From Vanilla planifolia (lineage: Eukaryota; Streptophyta; Magnoliopsida; Asparagales; Orchidaceae), in assembly GCA_023846275.1 (NCBI GenBank), contig CM043872.1:26340670-26404669 (forward strand): DNA of 64,000 bases. The letters are read 5' to 3'. Every line of letters starts with the position of its first letter. Positions within the stretch are counted from its first letter, which is position 1. The notes below the pieces were generated by a model. That model searched no databases and was not told the DNA's origin. It saw only the letters and a list, made by a program, of their open reading frames with translations. A program made the translations under genes and the position numbers. This document shows, piece by piece, positions 37,101 through 49,800 of the stretch.

Positions 37101-38599
37101 ACAATTGATAATTATCACCACCATGGATCGACAATAGCTAACATCAATTATTGTGGATAACTATTGTCATATTGTCTCTGTTATCAATGAAAAGTGAAGA
37201 GTAAGTATTTATAAAATAAAGTGTCAACAAAAGTCACTAACCCTAATGAAACATTATTTTACTAGTAGCATTTATCAATATAAATAATAAACTTAGCTAT
37301 CACCTGCATTTTGAAGTCACTAATTTTCAAAAAAATATGAAAAAAAAATATTAGTATTATATGAAGTAGGCACTACATCTTTAAGAAAGCATGCTAAAGT
37401 TGGGTTATTCACTATAATTTTGACTAATTGATTGTTTATCTAGGTATTTTCTAAATAACATGTCAAATCTAGTGCGACATGCATCAAGATTGCTAAAAAT
37501 TATCTTCATTTATGTCCATGTTGACCTATCTAATAACCTAAACCAAGAAGTGCCTCTTAATAATAACCATTGATGCATTAGAAAAATGAAGTTTGATTAG
37601 AACAAATAAAATCACATGAAATGGTCCTTTGAGTGTATAGTTTATTAATTTTTTACATAGAATTGAAAAAAAGAAAAATATTGCAAACTCCACCTTTACC
37701 ATCCTTAACAATCCCCAACATTAGTTCATTTTGTGATTATTGATCATCCACTGGTCATTTGTGCCATCTTTTCTACCTTAAAGGCAAGAACCTTCTCTCT
37801 TATGTTGAGCTCCTTTGTTGATCCATTTTCAAAACACATAAAATCCTTGGTTTTGCCCCATAATCACAAGCAAATACGTGCCACCAGTACATAGAATATA
37901 AAGTAACAATTTTTTATTTACATAATCATAATCCACAATATCATTCAGAGCTACACATGACTGACAAGAATGCCAAGTTCAATACTTCAGCACTCCCTTA
38001 AGTGTACCCATGGAAGAAATTTTGGTAGCTATTAAAAAAGATGGGTTATATTAAAAGCCTAGACCAATCTCGAGAAATAATTTAGATACTACAAAGTTCT
38101 TCAAATATCACAAAGACCATGGCCATAATTTTTGAATGCAAGACTCTGAAAGTTTTAATTGAGAGATTGTTAAAGGAAGTTTGCCTTCAAGCGTACTAGG
38201 TAAAAGTCTCTAAACCAATGTCTATTTTTAATAAACTTGCAAGACCAAGTACTGCTGAAAAAACCAAGAAAGACTATCAGACTCTTCAGTTAGCATTAAA
38301 AGACAAGAACAAGACCTTTATTAAGATCATTTAAGAACTCCACCTTAAAAATACTGGGATAAACTATGATTGTTAATATGACAAGGCAACAAAAGCTGTT
38401 AGTTCCAATATTATTTGGGCTCAAAAACATGCTGCCTCTTAGCAACCTCTATGACGCACTATAATAATCTTGGGGATAATTGCCAACATAGAAGTCCGTT
38501 GCATGCTTATTGAAACCCGGAGCTTAACCAATTTCTTTTTTCTTGATGCTTTAAATAAAATTGGTATAATCGAAATCTTATCCTCTTGGTTACAGAATC
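34161..38599. other. Intergenic sequence, probably retrotransposon-derived
   Basis: AT-rich apart from a TG/CA-rich island at 34880-35280. It lies upstream of a plus-strand gypsy pol relic and could include its decayed LTR and gag, but I could not identify either. Frames at 34270, 35379 and 36418 show no domain. Confidence 0.35.
34884..35096 (+). other. Cysteine-rich 70-codon ORF, probably not a gene
   Basis: ATG to stop encodes 70 aa with 15 cysteines, many as C-x-C or C-x-x-C (CMC, CSSCIC, CDRCAYCCVC). There is no signal peptide, so it does not resemble a secreted cysteine-rich peptide. Metallothioneins share cysteine density but lack aromatic and His residues in this pattern. The TGTG/TGCA bias of the surrounding 400 bp produces Cys codons by itself. 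I would treat it as doubtful. Confidence 0.15.
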
Positions 38600-39900
38600 A
38601 CTCATAGATTTTTTTGGAAAATCTTTAAGTATGAAGAAACCATCACGTGGCCACTTACGGTAGGAAATTCATCATCATTGCCGCTTCTTCTGCTTATAAT
38701 GCTATCATTGGGAATTCGATAATGAATACATTCCAAATGGTTGTCTTGATTCCACACCTATTTGTGAAATTCAATACTCTTTTAGGGGTGGTCCAAGTAC
38801 AATAGGATCTTCTACAATCAAGGAAATACTACTTGAACACCATGAAAAAGATAGTTAAGTAATCCATTGAACTCTTCGAAAGAGAATTTGTTAACCCTGC
38901 TTGACCTTGTATTTCATTTCCTCTTGATCCATCTAACTTGACCAAACTTGTAACTGTTTTTATTGATCGAGATGAAAAGGAAGAGGAGGCCACTCTCAAG
39001 CTTTTGGCTGAGTACTTTAATGTTTTTGTGCAAGAACTCTCAAACATACCAAGGGAAGACCCTCAACAATCCAACACTCCATATAGATTCAAAAGTTCTG
39101 ACCTTCTGACAAAAAAAAAAGTATTTAGCATCGCAAAACAAAAGATAATCAAAGAAGAAATGTCAAAACTCCTTGATACCGATTTCATTCGACCAGTTCG
39201 GCATCTTGAATGGGTGGCAAACATGGTACTCGTATATAAAAGCAATGAGAAATGACGTATTGGCATGCACTACTCCAATCTTAACCAAGTCAGCCCAAAA
39301 GACTCATATCCTCTGTCTTGAATTGATGATCTTGTAGATTTGATCATTGATTTCACATGCTTCAATTTTTCAGATACATTTTAGGATTCACCAAGTTGGC
39401 TAAAGGAAACGAAGAAAAATTATATTCATTATTGACTTCAAGACATTCTGTTATAATCATACACTTTGGGCTTAAGAATGCCTGAACAACTTATTAAAGG
39501 ATGATTAACATTGTCTTTCAGAATAAAAAAAATAAGAATCTTGAAGCTTATGTGGACGACCTCTTTGTGGAAAACATTCATTTTGAGATGCATCTACAAG
39601 ACTCAAGACTTTTGACACATCCTTAGAAAAGTTCCTTTATTATATGGTATCAAAAGAGGGAATTCAACCAAACTTTAACAAGGTAAAGATCTTTCAGACA
39701 TGCCCTCTTTGAAGACTCCAAAAGACATCCAATACCTTACTGGACGTATTGCAGGGTTTAGCGGTTTCATCTTCAAGTCCAGTAAAGGCTCAATCATTTT
39801 TCAAACTCTTATATAATAAAACCAGACTAATATGAACAGAGGATTGTGAAAAAGCCTTTTAAAAACTCAAGACTTACCTATCTCATCCCATTAGTAGTCT
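38600..39900 (+). pseudogene. Ty3/gypsy pol relic (protease to reverse transcriptase)
   Basis: Reading across frames: AASSAYNAIIGNSIMNTF at about 38680-38735 matches the protease-linker motif (SAYN-ILGRP-LN). The frame at 38938-39255 leads to EEMSKLLDTDFIRPVRHLEW and VANMVLV, the start of gypsy reverse transcriptase, followed by MHYSNLNQVSPKDSYPL. LKNA and RMINIVFQ precede EAYVDDLFVEN near 39550, the YVDD catalytic box. Stops and frameshifts interrupt it at many points. No RNase H or integrase was recognised beyond about 39.9 kb. Confidence 0.85.
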
Positions 39901-40727
39901 CAAACATAGCTGTCAACTCTGTGTTAATCTGAGAAGACAAAGTTATGCAAACGACCCATCTATTACATCTCTCACACTTTAAAAAATATAGAAGCAAAAT
40001 ATTCTTCCCTAGAAAATATGGCGCTTGTATTCCTCATATCCATTTGACAACTACAACGGTATGTCCAATGCCACACCATCAATGTCGTCAAAGACAAACC
40101 TTTGAAATACATCCTTGGGTCAACAAAAGTTTTAGAAAGATTATAGAAACAGCAAATTTGAGATTGATTTCATACATCGATCATCTCTTAAATCTCAAAT
40201 ACTTGTTGATTTTTTTTTTTGCATTGAGATATGATAATTCTAAGGTTGTATTAAAATTGCTACATACCACAAGCATTGAAAATACTTATTGTAGTTTCCT
40301 TAATTTTTTGAAATTTGTGTTTTGAACTCAATTCCTAAAAAAATTTCTTTTGAATCCCTAGAATTGAATAAGAATTTAATCAAAGTATAAATTGTCGTTT
40401 TTATATTGTTAGAATTGATGGCATGCTTTTTAATTTTTTTTCAAAAACATGTACTTACTTGCTCATTAGAGATTATGAGATTGCATTTGTCTTAGAAAAT
40501 TTTTCACATTATTGTCCAATACAAAAAGAAAACTATTGTTTCATAGTTTTTGCATTTAAAATTTGTTGTTAAACTTAACTACGTGGTATTTGAGTCAAAC
40601 TAATCATTTGATTATTATTTCATCTACACTAACACATGCTTGACCATTAAAACTACCATTATAGTTTTGAGTTATATTTCTAATTTTAGGAATAGTGTAG
40701 CATTAAAATGCCTCTTGGTAATTTTCC
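39901..40727. other. Sequence between gypsy and copia relics
   Basis: A 126-codon open frame (39945-40325, plus) follows the gypsy relic, but I cannot match it to a domain; it may be decayed downstream pol. The rest is AT-rich with nothing recognised. Confidence 0.3.
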
Positions 40728-41523
40728 CTACACATTTTTTTATGTATATTATCTTGCTCTCCATCTTGCTTTGCCCATCTCCACTTAGCCATATGCTCTA
40801 TACTACAATGTAAATCTCAGTTGCATCTCACTTGTGTTTTTCCTCTTCTTAGATCTATCACTTCCCATGTATTCTTTTTCCCCATGTCCTGCATTTCAAC
40901 ATTTGTAGTGGTTTTCCATTTTTCATGTGATGAAGCCTTAGAAATTGTTGTGGGGATGGACACGAAATTTATGTTTGTAAGAAAGTTTTTGTGATGAACA
41001 ATTCCCAAATAAAATGAAGTAAAATATAGAATATAGTAAGGGTTTATGTACTCTCTAGTTCCCCTTTGTAATTGCAATAGATAAGTCAATATTTGGTGGA
41101 ATTAATCATAGTAGGAGAAAATTAGAATTTGTTATCCTATGCATTTATGTATATTTTTCTTTGCTTCCAATCTTGTTTTGTACATCTCAATGAAGACATG
41201 TATTTTGTACTTCAATGTAAATACCCATTTGAATCTCACTTTTGTTTGTTCTCTTGATAGACCTATTACCTCGCATGTATAATTTTTCTTCTTGTTCTGC
41301 ATTTCAATATTCATAATGGTTTTCTATTTTTCATGTTACAAGACATCAGACAATGTTGTGGAATAAACATGAAATTTAGGTTTGTAAGGAAGATTTTGTG
41401 ATGGTGAACGTTCTCAAATATAGAATGTGGCAGGTGTTTAGTATACTTCCTAGTTCCCTTTCTAATTGCTAATTCAATGTGGAATCAATCACTGGAGGAG
41501 AAAGCATAGAATTTGTTATCCCA
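40728..41523 (-). repeat. Tandem duplication of a copia reverse transcriptase start segment
   Basis: Two units (about 40728-41140 and 41141-41523) share TTTATGTATATT near one end and GAATTTGTTATCC at the other. On the minus strand both encode the copia segment around N-TWEV-DL--GK: MGKKNTWEVIDLRRGKTQV in one and YTCEVIGLSREQTKVRFKWV in the other, then a decayed Y-ARL-AK. Both are broken. Confidence 0.7.
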
Positions 41524-42320
41524 TTGTTGAAAGTAAGACATGATATGTGAGCTCTCTTTTATTCTTGAACAAACATTTCTTTCTTGAGTACACCCTAGAA
41601 AATAGTCTATCCCTGACAATATCATTATTTCCATCATTTTGAGATTCAAATTGTTGTGAAGATTCAGATTTAAAGGCCTCAGATTTTGTGCAATTGGAAG
41701 GCTCAAATCTTGATGTTGAAGTTGAGTAAAGTATTAATCTACTTTAGTAAAGAGGACATTTGTAGCGTTGAACTTGTTCGGGGTCGCATTTGTGACCTTT
41801 TTGTGTAAAGTATCCCACAAAATAGTCCTTAGAGCTCTTAGATCCAACTTCTCTCTAGTTTGACTGTGAATGCAAATGTGGATGATTTAGTTGTGGATGA
41901 GCATGACAATAAATTTTAGGATGATCAACTTAATCGACTATAAATTAGGCTTCTTATCCCTTCATCTACTCTTGTGGTACAATTTTTGTAATACTGGTAC
42001 AGTATTGTAGGCTTTGGTTATGTAATTATGCTGGGAGCCTATCTTCTAAATGTACTATATGATACTTGAGGATGATTCTACTAGTTGATATTCGTTTTCA
42101 TTCTTTCAACATAATACAAAATGTTTTTTCTCATAGTACATCCAATTATCATTCTTGAACTTTGGTCTTGAAATAGATGACATGTTTGAAAGATAGTTGT
42201 GTGAAAATTTGGTTATTAAAAAGAGATTTGTAGTTAACTTTTGTACATGAAGAGCATCTTTAAGTAATTTTTCTATTGGTAGGATATGAGATGTTAGAAC
42301 ATTGTTCTGATACATTCAAT
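41524..42320 (-). pseudogene. Ty1/copia relic upstream of the duplicated RT start
   Basis: The minus-strand frame 42315-42106 includes LKDALHVQKLTTNLFLITK, matching the copia protease-to-integrase linker (L--VLHVP-L--NLLS). Integrase is missing or unrecognisable between this and the RT start at about 41.3 kb, suggesting an internal deletion. Confidence 0.6.
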
Positions 42321-43660
42321 CCACGAGAAATTAGAGACTTACCTAAACGAATCAATGATCTGTTACCGAAGAGTTTTCAATACTAGCCAAGTTACTTCTC
42401 AGCTTGTGAACTTCTTCTTTGTTGAACTCCTTGGACTCCTTAACCTTAGTTATTTTCTGCCTTGTGATGGTTTAGGTTTTTCTGCTTGTGCACTTTGTTG
42501 AACTGCTGTTGCTGTGTTTTCGTTCTTGCACATGTCCAAAAAGATAGCAGATAATGATTTTGGAATGATGTTTAAAATTAAAGATTTGAAAAAGAGTTAA
42601 AGAAATAAATTTTTGATGAAAATTATTTATTAATATTTTGATATCTTTTAGCTGAAACAAATTGAAAATATGTTTTGAAGTTAATTTTCAAACCAGTTAG
42701 ATACTGACTTGGTAATATGATTGATTTTCTACTGCATTGTTATGTTTGGTTCTTATGTGACAAAAGTTAAAAGTGCCATCTCATCAGCCATATCTTCTCT
42801 TATTTCTTTCTTCTCGATTCCTTTAGTAGGGAAACTCATTCACCTTTTCTTCTTCTTTAGTTGAAAATTTGTCATTTCAGTTACTACATATCTTTATTGA
42901 CTTGTACAAACCAATTTCTCTTCTTTGTCAACTTTGCTATAGTAATTCTTCTCACTTATCTTTTTTTATTTGTCATTTCATCTCTTTTTGACACTTTGAC
43001 AAATTTATCTTAACCAAGATTCCATTAGAGATCTTTGATAAAACCAACTTGTCCCTAATTATAATTTCACGAGCTTCTATAAATTACATTTGGTCAATTT
43101 TGTCTACTTGAGATTCTCTCCTATTCTCTTCATTGTAGTTTAAAGTGATATTAATTAAGAGATTTTAATTCTCATTGACATTTATTATTTTAAAGTTTTA
43201 TTATCTACCTCTTCTTTGATGATTTTAATGTCTTTTTTTATTGATTAAAAGTCTCTTTCTCTTATACATTAAGCATGGAAGCAACTAACAAGTAATAAAA
43301 GGAAGAAACAAAGCATTTCATTCCATCATTAGAAATTATAATTATATTCTTTTACAAGAGTTTTATTTCATCATCAAACCTTAGTTCTTGACTTATTGTT
43401 ACCTTCTCTTATCTAAAGGTTCCAAACACCTTATATTCTTATATTTTTATATATAATTTATATTTGAAAATGTCATCTTATGACTACAATGGTGACATTT
43501 TATTTGATTTTTTTTTAATTCAAAAGTATTATTAATAAATTATTATTTCACCACACTTGTAACGTGAGCCATAGTCAAATAAATGAAAAATTATTTCATA
43601 TATATGTGTTTATATTTTTTCAAAGCAATTCTACAAAAACGTCTTTTTCGAATTGCATTA
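42321..43660. other. Intergenic sequence, possibly copia gag side
   Basis: AT-rich sequence on the upstream (minus-strand) side of the copia relic. No LTR, primer-binding site or gag knuckle could be recognised. Confidence 0.3.
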
Positions 43661-43975
43661 CACGTTTCACAGCCGGTGTAATGTGGCCTAATTTTTCCGG
43701 CTCTGGTGCAAAGAGGCGCATCATTAAAAAAAACAGTAACGGTGGATTTTTAAGGATCTTTCGCTTGGACGGTGGTTCTTTTTTACAGTCAAAATCTGGG
43801 TGCAGGCCGTAAAGGAAAATCAAGGGGACGTGCGAGACTGGGGGCGGAGCATCTGAGGTGGGGACCACACCCCTTCCCAAGGTACGCCCGTCCTTAGATA
43901 GGTACGGGCTTTGCCACGTTGCTCGGTCACATACCGTGGTCGCCTTCCTTTGTACGGAATGCGCAAAAAACAAAA
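43661..43975. other. Isolated GC-rich island
   Basis: About 310 bp of higher GC in AT-rich surroundings. It includes GGGACGTGCG and GCCACGTT (ACGT-core motifs) and long non-ATG frames on both strands that look composition-driven. It could be a relic promoter/5' UTR or the end of a DNA transposon. No coding exon recognised. Confidence 0.3.
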
Positions 43976-46260
43976 AAAGCTCTTAAAATAATGGCAAAAA
44001 GAAACCCAACGTTTGTGGACTTTTTCTATTTAACAGAACTGCCAGGATATTTCCTTTATTTACATATGTATCCATTGCACAAAACTTGTAAATAGAGGCT
44101 GTACATTAATGAATTTTAATAATAATAAATAGTTAAGAATTTATGTAATTATTTTTGAGTGGTGCAATTATTGCTTTTAAGAATGGTATATTTAGTACGT
44201 GTGAATCCCACGTGTGAGTGAACTATAGCGTTATCTATATCTAGAGAATAATAGAGAGTTTAAAAAAAGAGATAAAAGAATAAAGAGAAATAAGTGAAAA
44301 ATAATATTTTGTTGAAGAGAAAAATAAAATCACAATCTTTTTTAAATAGAGAAAAAATGTTTTATTATTTTTATGAAAGTATAAAAAAAGTTATTTTTTA
44401 TTTGTAAAATATTTTAGATGAAAACAATGTACACTAATAACTAAACATAATAAAATTTAAGATAATTAGTTTAAAAATTTGTAGTAACCCTTAAACAGAT
44501 CATCTTTAGTACTATTGCAAGCATTGACATCCATGAAAGAGATTTGATCATTTCAAAAGCAAGTTATGTTGAACTCAATTTGTATGCAATTAATTTGATA
44601 ATAATAGAGTTATATTAAAAAATTTATATTATATATCTTAATATTAAATAATTATTTGGAGAATATAATCATTGACTCAAGGGTTTAATTGTTATTATTT
44701 AATTTGAACAATAACTAACATCAAACATGAACATTAAATACACTTGGAAGAGATATTTTTAGAGTCTCTTTCTTTGTGTTTAAAATATTAAACTTATAAT
44801 AAGCTTCTCAAATGACGAGTTCTAATGAGAGTACTAAGAGTTTTTTAAATTATATTTTAACTCATATAAGTTCATTCACATAAAATTTACTTTTTATGAA
44901 AATATCTTATTGAATACTAAAAATGATAAATTTGTATTAACTAAATATGCTTAAAATACATATATTATGCTTGTACATAATAAATAATAAAGGCATAAAT
45001 AATTATGCTTGTATATAATAAATAACTTCAATATTGTAGGGATTCAAAGAGTTATAGCTAAAATAATTATTTTTTTTGTTCGTTTAGTGATGAAAAAGTG
45101 ATGCATTTTTAAAGCATAAATAATTTGATATTTTTAAAGCATATATAAAAAGAGAGGCGTAAGTAAACTTTTTTAAATACTAAAATTCAACTAAAGAAAG
45201 AAATGATTTATTTTAAAGAATAACCATGGTATGCTCTCAAAGAATCATTGAAGCCTTTTCACAATTGGATTGACTTTAATACCTCAGAAGTGATAATTTA
45301 AAAATAGTAGTTGAATTGTGAACAAATCAAGCAAGAATTAAAAAAAAATTAACTATTATAATATGATAATAATAAAATAAAAATATTAAAGAACAATATC
45401 AAGATTTTGTTTGTACATTAAGTTTTAAGTTAATTTGTTTTACAAACTTTTATTTCTTAAAATTAAAATATCAAAATCTTGATAAACTTTTCATAATCCT
45501 ATTTTTCAGTCATATAAAATTTATTTTATAAAAAGAATTAAGTTTTCTTATTTTTTTTTTTTATAAATTTATGAATTATGAGTATACAAAACCTAACATA
45601 TAAAATTAAAACAAATTAAATTTATTGTCACGAACAATCAATATGTTGATAAGCCATTTAGTTCATTTAAGTTGACTTTATTTTAATAACTCATAATTTT
45701 TATTAAAAATTTCAAAAAAAAATACAATAATTTATAGCAAGTATTAAAATTTTTTAAACACTGTTTTATTTGAATTTATTATGATAATTAATTATAAATC
45801 TCTCATTAAAAATATCACTTAGTGTTACAAAAATATATTACAATTATAAATTATCAAGTAACACTTAAAATAATTATGTTTTTTATTTAGTATCATCACT
45901 AAAAAAATAAAAAAAAATTATCTTTATATCTCTATTTTCTTTCCAATATACCGTTTAGGCTATAATTTATTATATATTTTTGTATTTCAAATGTATATAA
46001 TGGTGGTTTGACATAATTATTGTTAATTATTAAAATAATTAGTAAAGTATATTTTAAAAAGTGTTATTAAATTTTTTTGGTTTAAGATGCATTTATTTTT
46101 CCCTGCATTGTTCAAATTAATAAAGTTTTTTAGTTAAAGAATATTACACAAAATAATTATTACATATTCTAACAGAACATTTTGTTTTGGAGCCGTATAT
46201 TGCAAATTGGATATATTCGTCCCCGTAGTACTAAATTTGTGTACAAAATTACGAAAGCAA
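43976..46260. other. Extremely AT-rich intergenic spacer
   Basis: Poly-A/T-rich sequence up to the F-box gene promoter region; no feature recognised. Confidence 0.45.
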
Positions 46261-46266
46261 CCTTTT

Positions 46267-46274
46267 TATAAAAA
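46267..46274 (+). promoter_or_regulatory. Candidate TATA box of the FBL3-like gene
   Basis: TATAAAAA lies where AT-rich spacer gives way to the GC-richer leader. If used, it would give a leader of about 540 nt containing the 126-codon upstream ORF at 46440-46820. Confidence 0.3.
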
Positions 46275-46439
46275 ATAGAAAATAAACATCCAAACTGAAT
46301 ATCAACTATGAATAAGCATCTCCCTATTCATACGGCTCTGTACTTCGACCGGTACGTTTACCTCCCTTCTCCCCTTGTACGGAAATACCCTCACCTTTTG
46401 AATAGATTTACCTAAAACTACCCTTACTCAGCCCAAACC

Positions 46440-46820
46440 ATGTTCTTTATCATTAGCATCCCCTTTCTCGTCATTCCACAACGCAGTATTGCTGTCACTC
46501 GCAGCAGGCGGTTTCCCGACATCGGGCTTCCGGTCGTACTCAGCCTGCTCCTCTTCCTTATCCCACACCCCAACCCCCCCCCACACCTTCTTCATTCGTC
46601 ACTGTTCTCGTCTCGGATCTGGCGTGGTGTTTCGGGGCCGTCACATCTAAGGAGAAGAGAAAAATATCCTGTGGCAAGCTTATCACCTCCCTTCCTGCCA
46701 TGCCTTCCTTCCGCGGGCTGTCGTTGCTCCGCAGGCCCATCAGCTTCGCCTCCCCGCTTCCTTTGCTCCACCTTTTTCTCCCCGTCCCTTCTTTCCTCTT
46801 CATCCCTACCTAAACAATAG
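46440..46820 (+). other. Upstream ORF of the FBL3-like gene (126 codons)
   Basis: ATG at 46440 to a stop ending at 46820, 21 bases before the main ATG. It encodes a Ser/Pro/Leu-rich peptide with no domain, as expected from the CT-rich leader. It matters only if transcription starts upstream of 46440; otherwise it is part of the promoter. Confidence 0.3.
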
Positions 46821-46841
46821 ACACAGACGTCCGCCGGAGCT

Positions 46842-49800
46842 ATGAAACGCACGTGGTATTTACCCTCTCCTGATTCCGTCGCCTCCGTCCTCTCTGTTGA
46901 CCTTCTAGTCCAGATTCTAAACCACATCTCCGGCGATGGCGAACGGAAATCCTTCCGCCTTGTCTGCCGCTCTTTTCTCCTGGCCGAGTCTCTGCACCGC
47001 CGCTCTCTCCGTCCGCTTCGCCGCGAGGCTCTCCCGGTTCTCCTTGGCCGTCGTTATCCCTTAATCGAGTCCCTCGACCTGTCTGTCTGCGCGGCCCTGG
47101 ATGATGCAGCCATAGCAGCGGCCATATCCGCAAGCGGAGGGGAGTGGCGCCGGATCCGGCGGGTTGTGCTCGCGAGGGCCAGCGGGGTAGGGTGGAGGGG
47201 AATCGAGGCGATGGTAGCTGCGTGCCCCTCGCTCGAGGCCGTCGACCTCGCGCATTGCTGCGGTGTTGGTGACCGCGAGGCTGCGGCGCTTGCGAAGGTG
47301 GCAGGGCTCAAGGAGCTCAGGATGGACAAGTGCCTTGGCGTTACGGACGTAGGACTCGCAAGGGTGGCGGTTGGTTGCGGGAGACTTGAGAAGTTAGGGA
47401 TTAAGTGGTGCATGGAGATCTCAGACATCGGCATCGATCTGCTTTCCAAGAAGTGCAGGAATTTGAGGGAGCTCGATATCTCTTATCTAAGGGTCCGTAC
47501 TTAAAGCTTGTTCCTATATTTAGTGATTAACTTACGAAGTTTTATCTCGAATCGCTTCAACAACGAATCTTATGTTTTTTTGAAACTCAGTTGATGGATT
47601 TGGATAATAATTTATGCAAAATTTATGAATTCTTGTTGATTAGATCCTTTTTCTGGGTAATTTTCAGGTTACAAATAACTCCCTTCGTGCGATCTCCACT
47701 CTTCACAAATTGGAAATGCTGTCTCTGGTAGGGTGCCGGTTCATTGATGATGACGGGATCGCTTTCCTCAGTAATGGCACAAACTCATTAAAGGTATGGC
47801 ATAACATCAAGTGCTTTATTGGTAAATTGTCTGTTTCTTTATCCATGTTCAAAGATGATTAGTCATAATAAAGTCAATTTTGGCGGATAAGAATAAATCT
47901 TACAACCTAACTTTCTATTTGTCACTATAGACTCAGCTTTATCCCATCACATCTAAATGATGGTTTCTGCTGTAAACTTGGTGTTTCTGGGGATTTCAAC
48001 CACACATAATGGCTATCTAAGGGTTAATATAATGTGTCAATAGTGAGACAAACAAGGGTGACTATACCTCCATCCCACCAAAAAACAATGCAGCAAGTAT
48101 TATAGAGGTAGTTACATATGCGTCAACCTATAGTAGATACATTATCTGCTGTAGGAATGGGGATTCAGTTCGATCCAGGAAGTTACATTTTTGGGAATGG
48201 AAACGAAATTTCGAGGACCTGAGAAGCAATAAAAAGTAGAAAGCCAAATGCTAAGCAATGGCATTGGCCATGAAGAAAACAATAGTCTTCACAGTATCAA
48301 AAAGAGAGCAATAGTTAAAGAGTGATGGAATATTCACTCCACATATCTCTGCTTGGAGCAAAGCAAAGAAGAGTTTAGTTTCATAGTTCCCTCTACCAAG
48401 GAGATAAGGGTTTTAGGTGAATCTTGCAGAAGGTTTGGTTTTGTTATCTATCACATAGCACATGGATATTGGCGTGCAGAAATCTTGAACTTACAGGTTA
48501 ATTTGAAGCAATCACCTCCTTAGGATTCTAATGACCAATTGTCATTTGCTACATGTATCCTTATTGATTCATACACAATATGTGCCAACTGGGAAGTTTG
48601 AACATAAGAAATTGTTTTTGAAATGGTGAAATTCATTTGGAATGAAACCATATGGTTGAAGAGTCCTTTGAATTGCATTATTTCTTCTTGTTTACTTCTT
48701 GGCTTGCAGTTTTTTGTTGACTTATTTGAATTTGATGTAGGAGTTGTCATTCTTTAAACTATTTGTGGTATCTGAGATGTTGGAGTCCTTTTTGCTGTCC
48801 ATCTTTCGATGATGTAATGAATTTGGATAACCTTTGACTAAAGGCCATTTGCAGAGCATCGACATTTCACGAAGTGAGAAGGTTACTTGTTCCAGCATAG
48901 CTTCAGTGGTTGAAGGACACAGAAATCTTCAGATCATTAATATGGGTGATTCTTTTGTGGTGAGTCTTCTTCAAATAACTTTTGAGGCTATGTTTGGTAG
49001 TGTTTGTAATTCTTTTTGCTTGCTTCAGCTTTTTGTCAAATGTAATTATATTTCAGACGTAGCTTTTCTCTTTTGCTCTTGGGTATGTTGATTTTGCTCT
49101 TATATCCTGAAACCTCTCATTTTTTTTTTATGAATACTCAGGAGGTTGTGTCAGCCTTTCTGTCACAGCTTAGCCTGATCAAGGCATCCCTACAAGTGTT
49201 GAAGCTTGATGCACTTCATGTCTCGGTTACTAACCTTAAGAGCATTGGAGTTAACTGCAAGAACTTGGTAGAGATTGGTCTCTGCAAATGCCGTGGAGTG
49301 ACTGACAAAGGAATCTATGAGCTTGTCTCAAGATGTACTGGTTTAAGAACCATTGACCTGACATGCTGTCATCTTCTCACAGACAATGCTCTTTTGGCAA
49401 TTGCAAATTACTGCAATAATCTTAGCTGCCTTAGGTTGGAGGCTTGCTCACTGATGACAGAGAAGGGGCTAGAAGGAATTGCTGTTGCTTGCTCTCGCTT
49501 GCATGAAGTTGATCTCACCGACTGCAATGTGAATGACACAGGTGAAGCTCAAAAGCCTCTCAACCAAATGCGTTTTTTTCCTTTCACATATGATTAAATT
49601 CGGTGTAGTTCTGCAGCATTACAGTGCTTGTCTCAATGTTCGGAGCTCGTAGTTTTGAAACTAGGCCTTTGTACAAAAATCACCCGCGAAGGCCTGGCTA
49701 GCATCGGATCCAACGGCAAGATGCTCGAAGAACTTGACCTTTACAGGTGAATAGCAAAACTTCATGGATGCTTTATTTATTTGATGTTGTGAATCTATCT

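Noticed and set aside
46558..47449. Minus-strand and alternative frames over the first F-box exon
   Set aside because: Composition shadows of exon 1 and its leader; no domain and no splice support.
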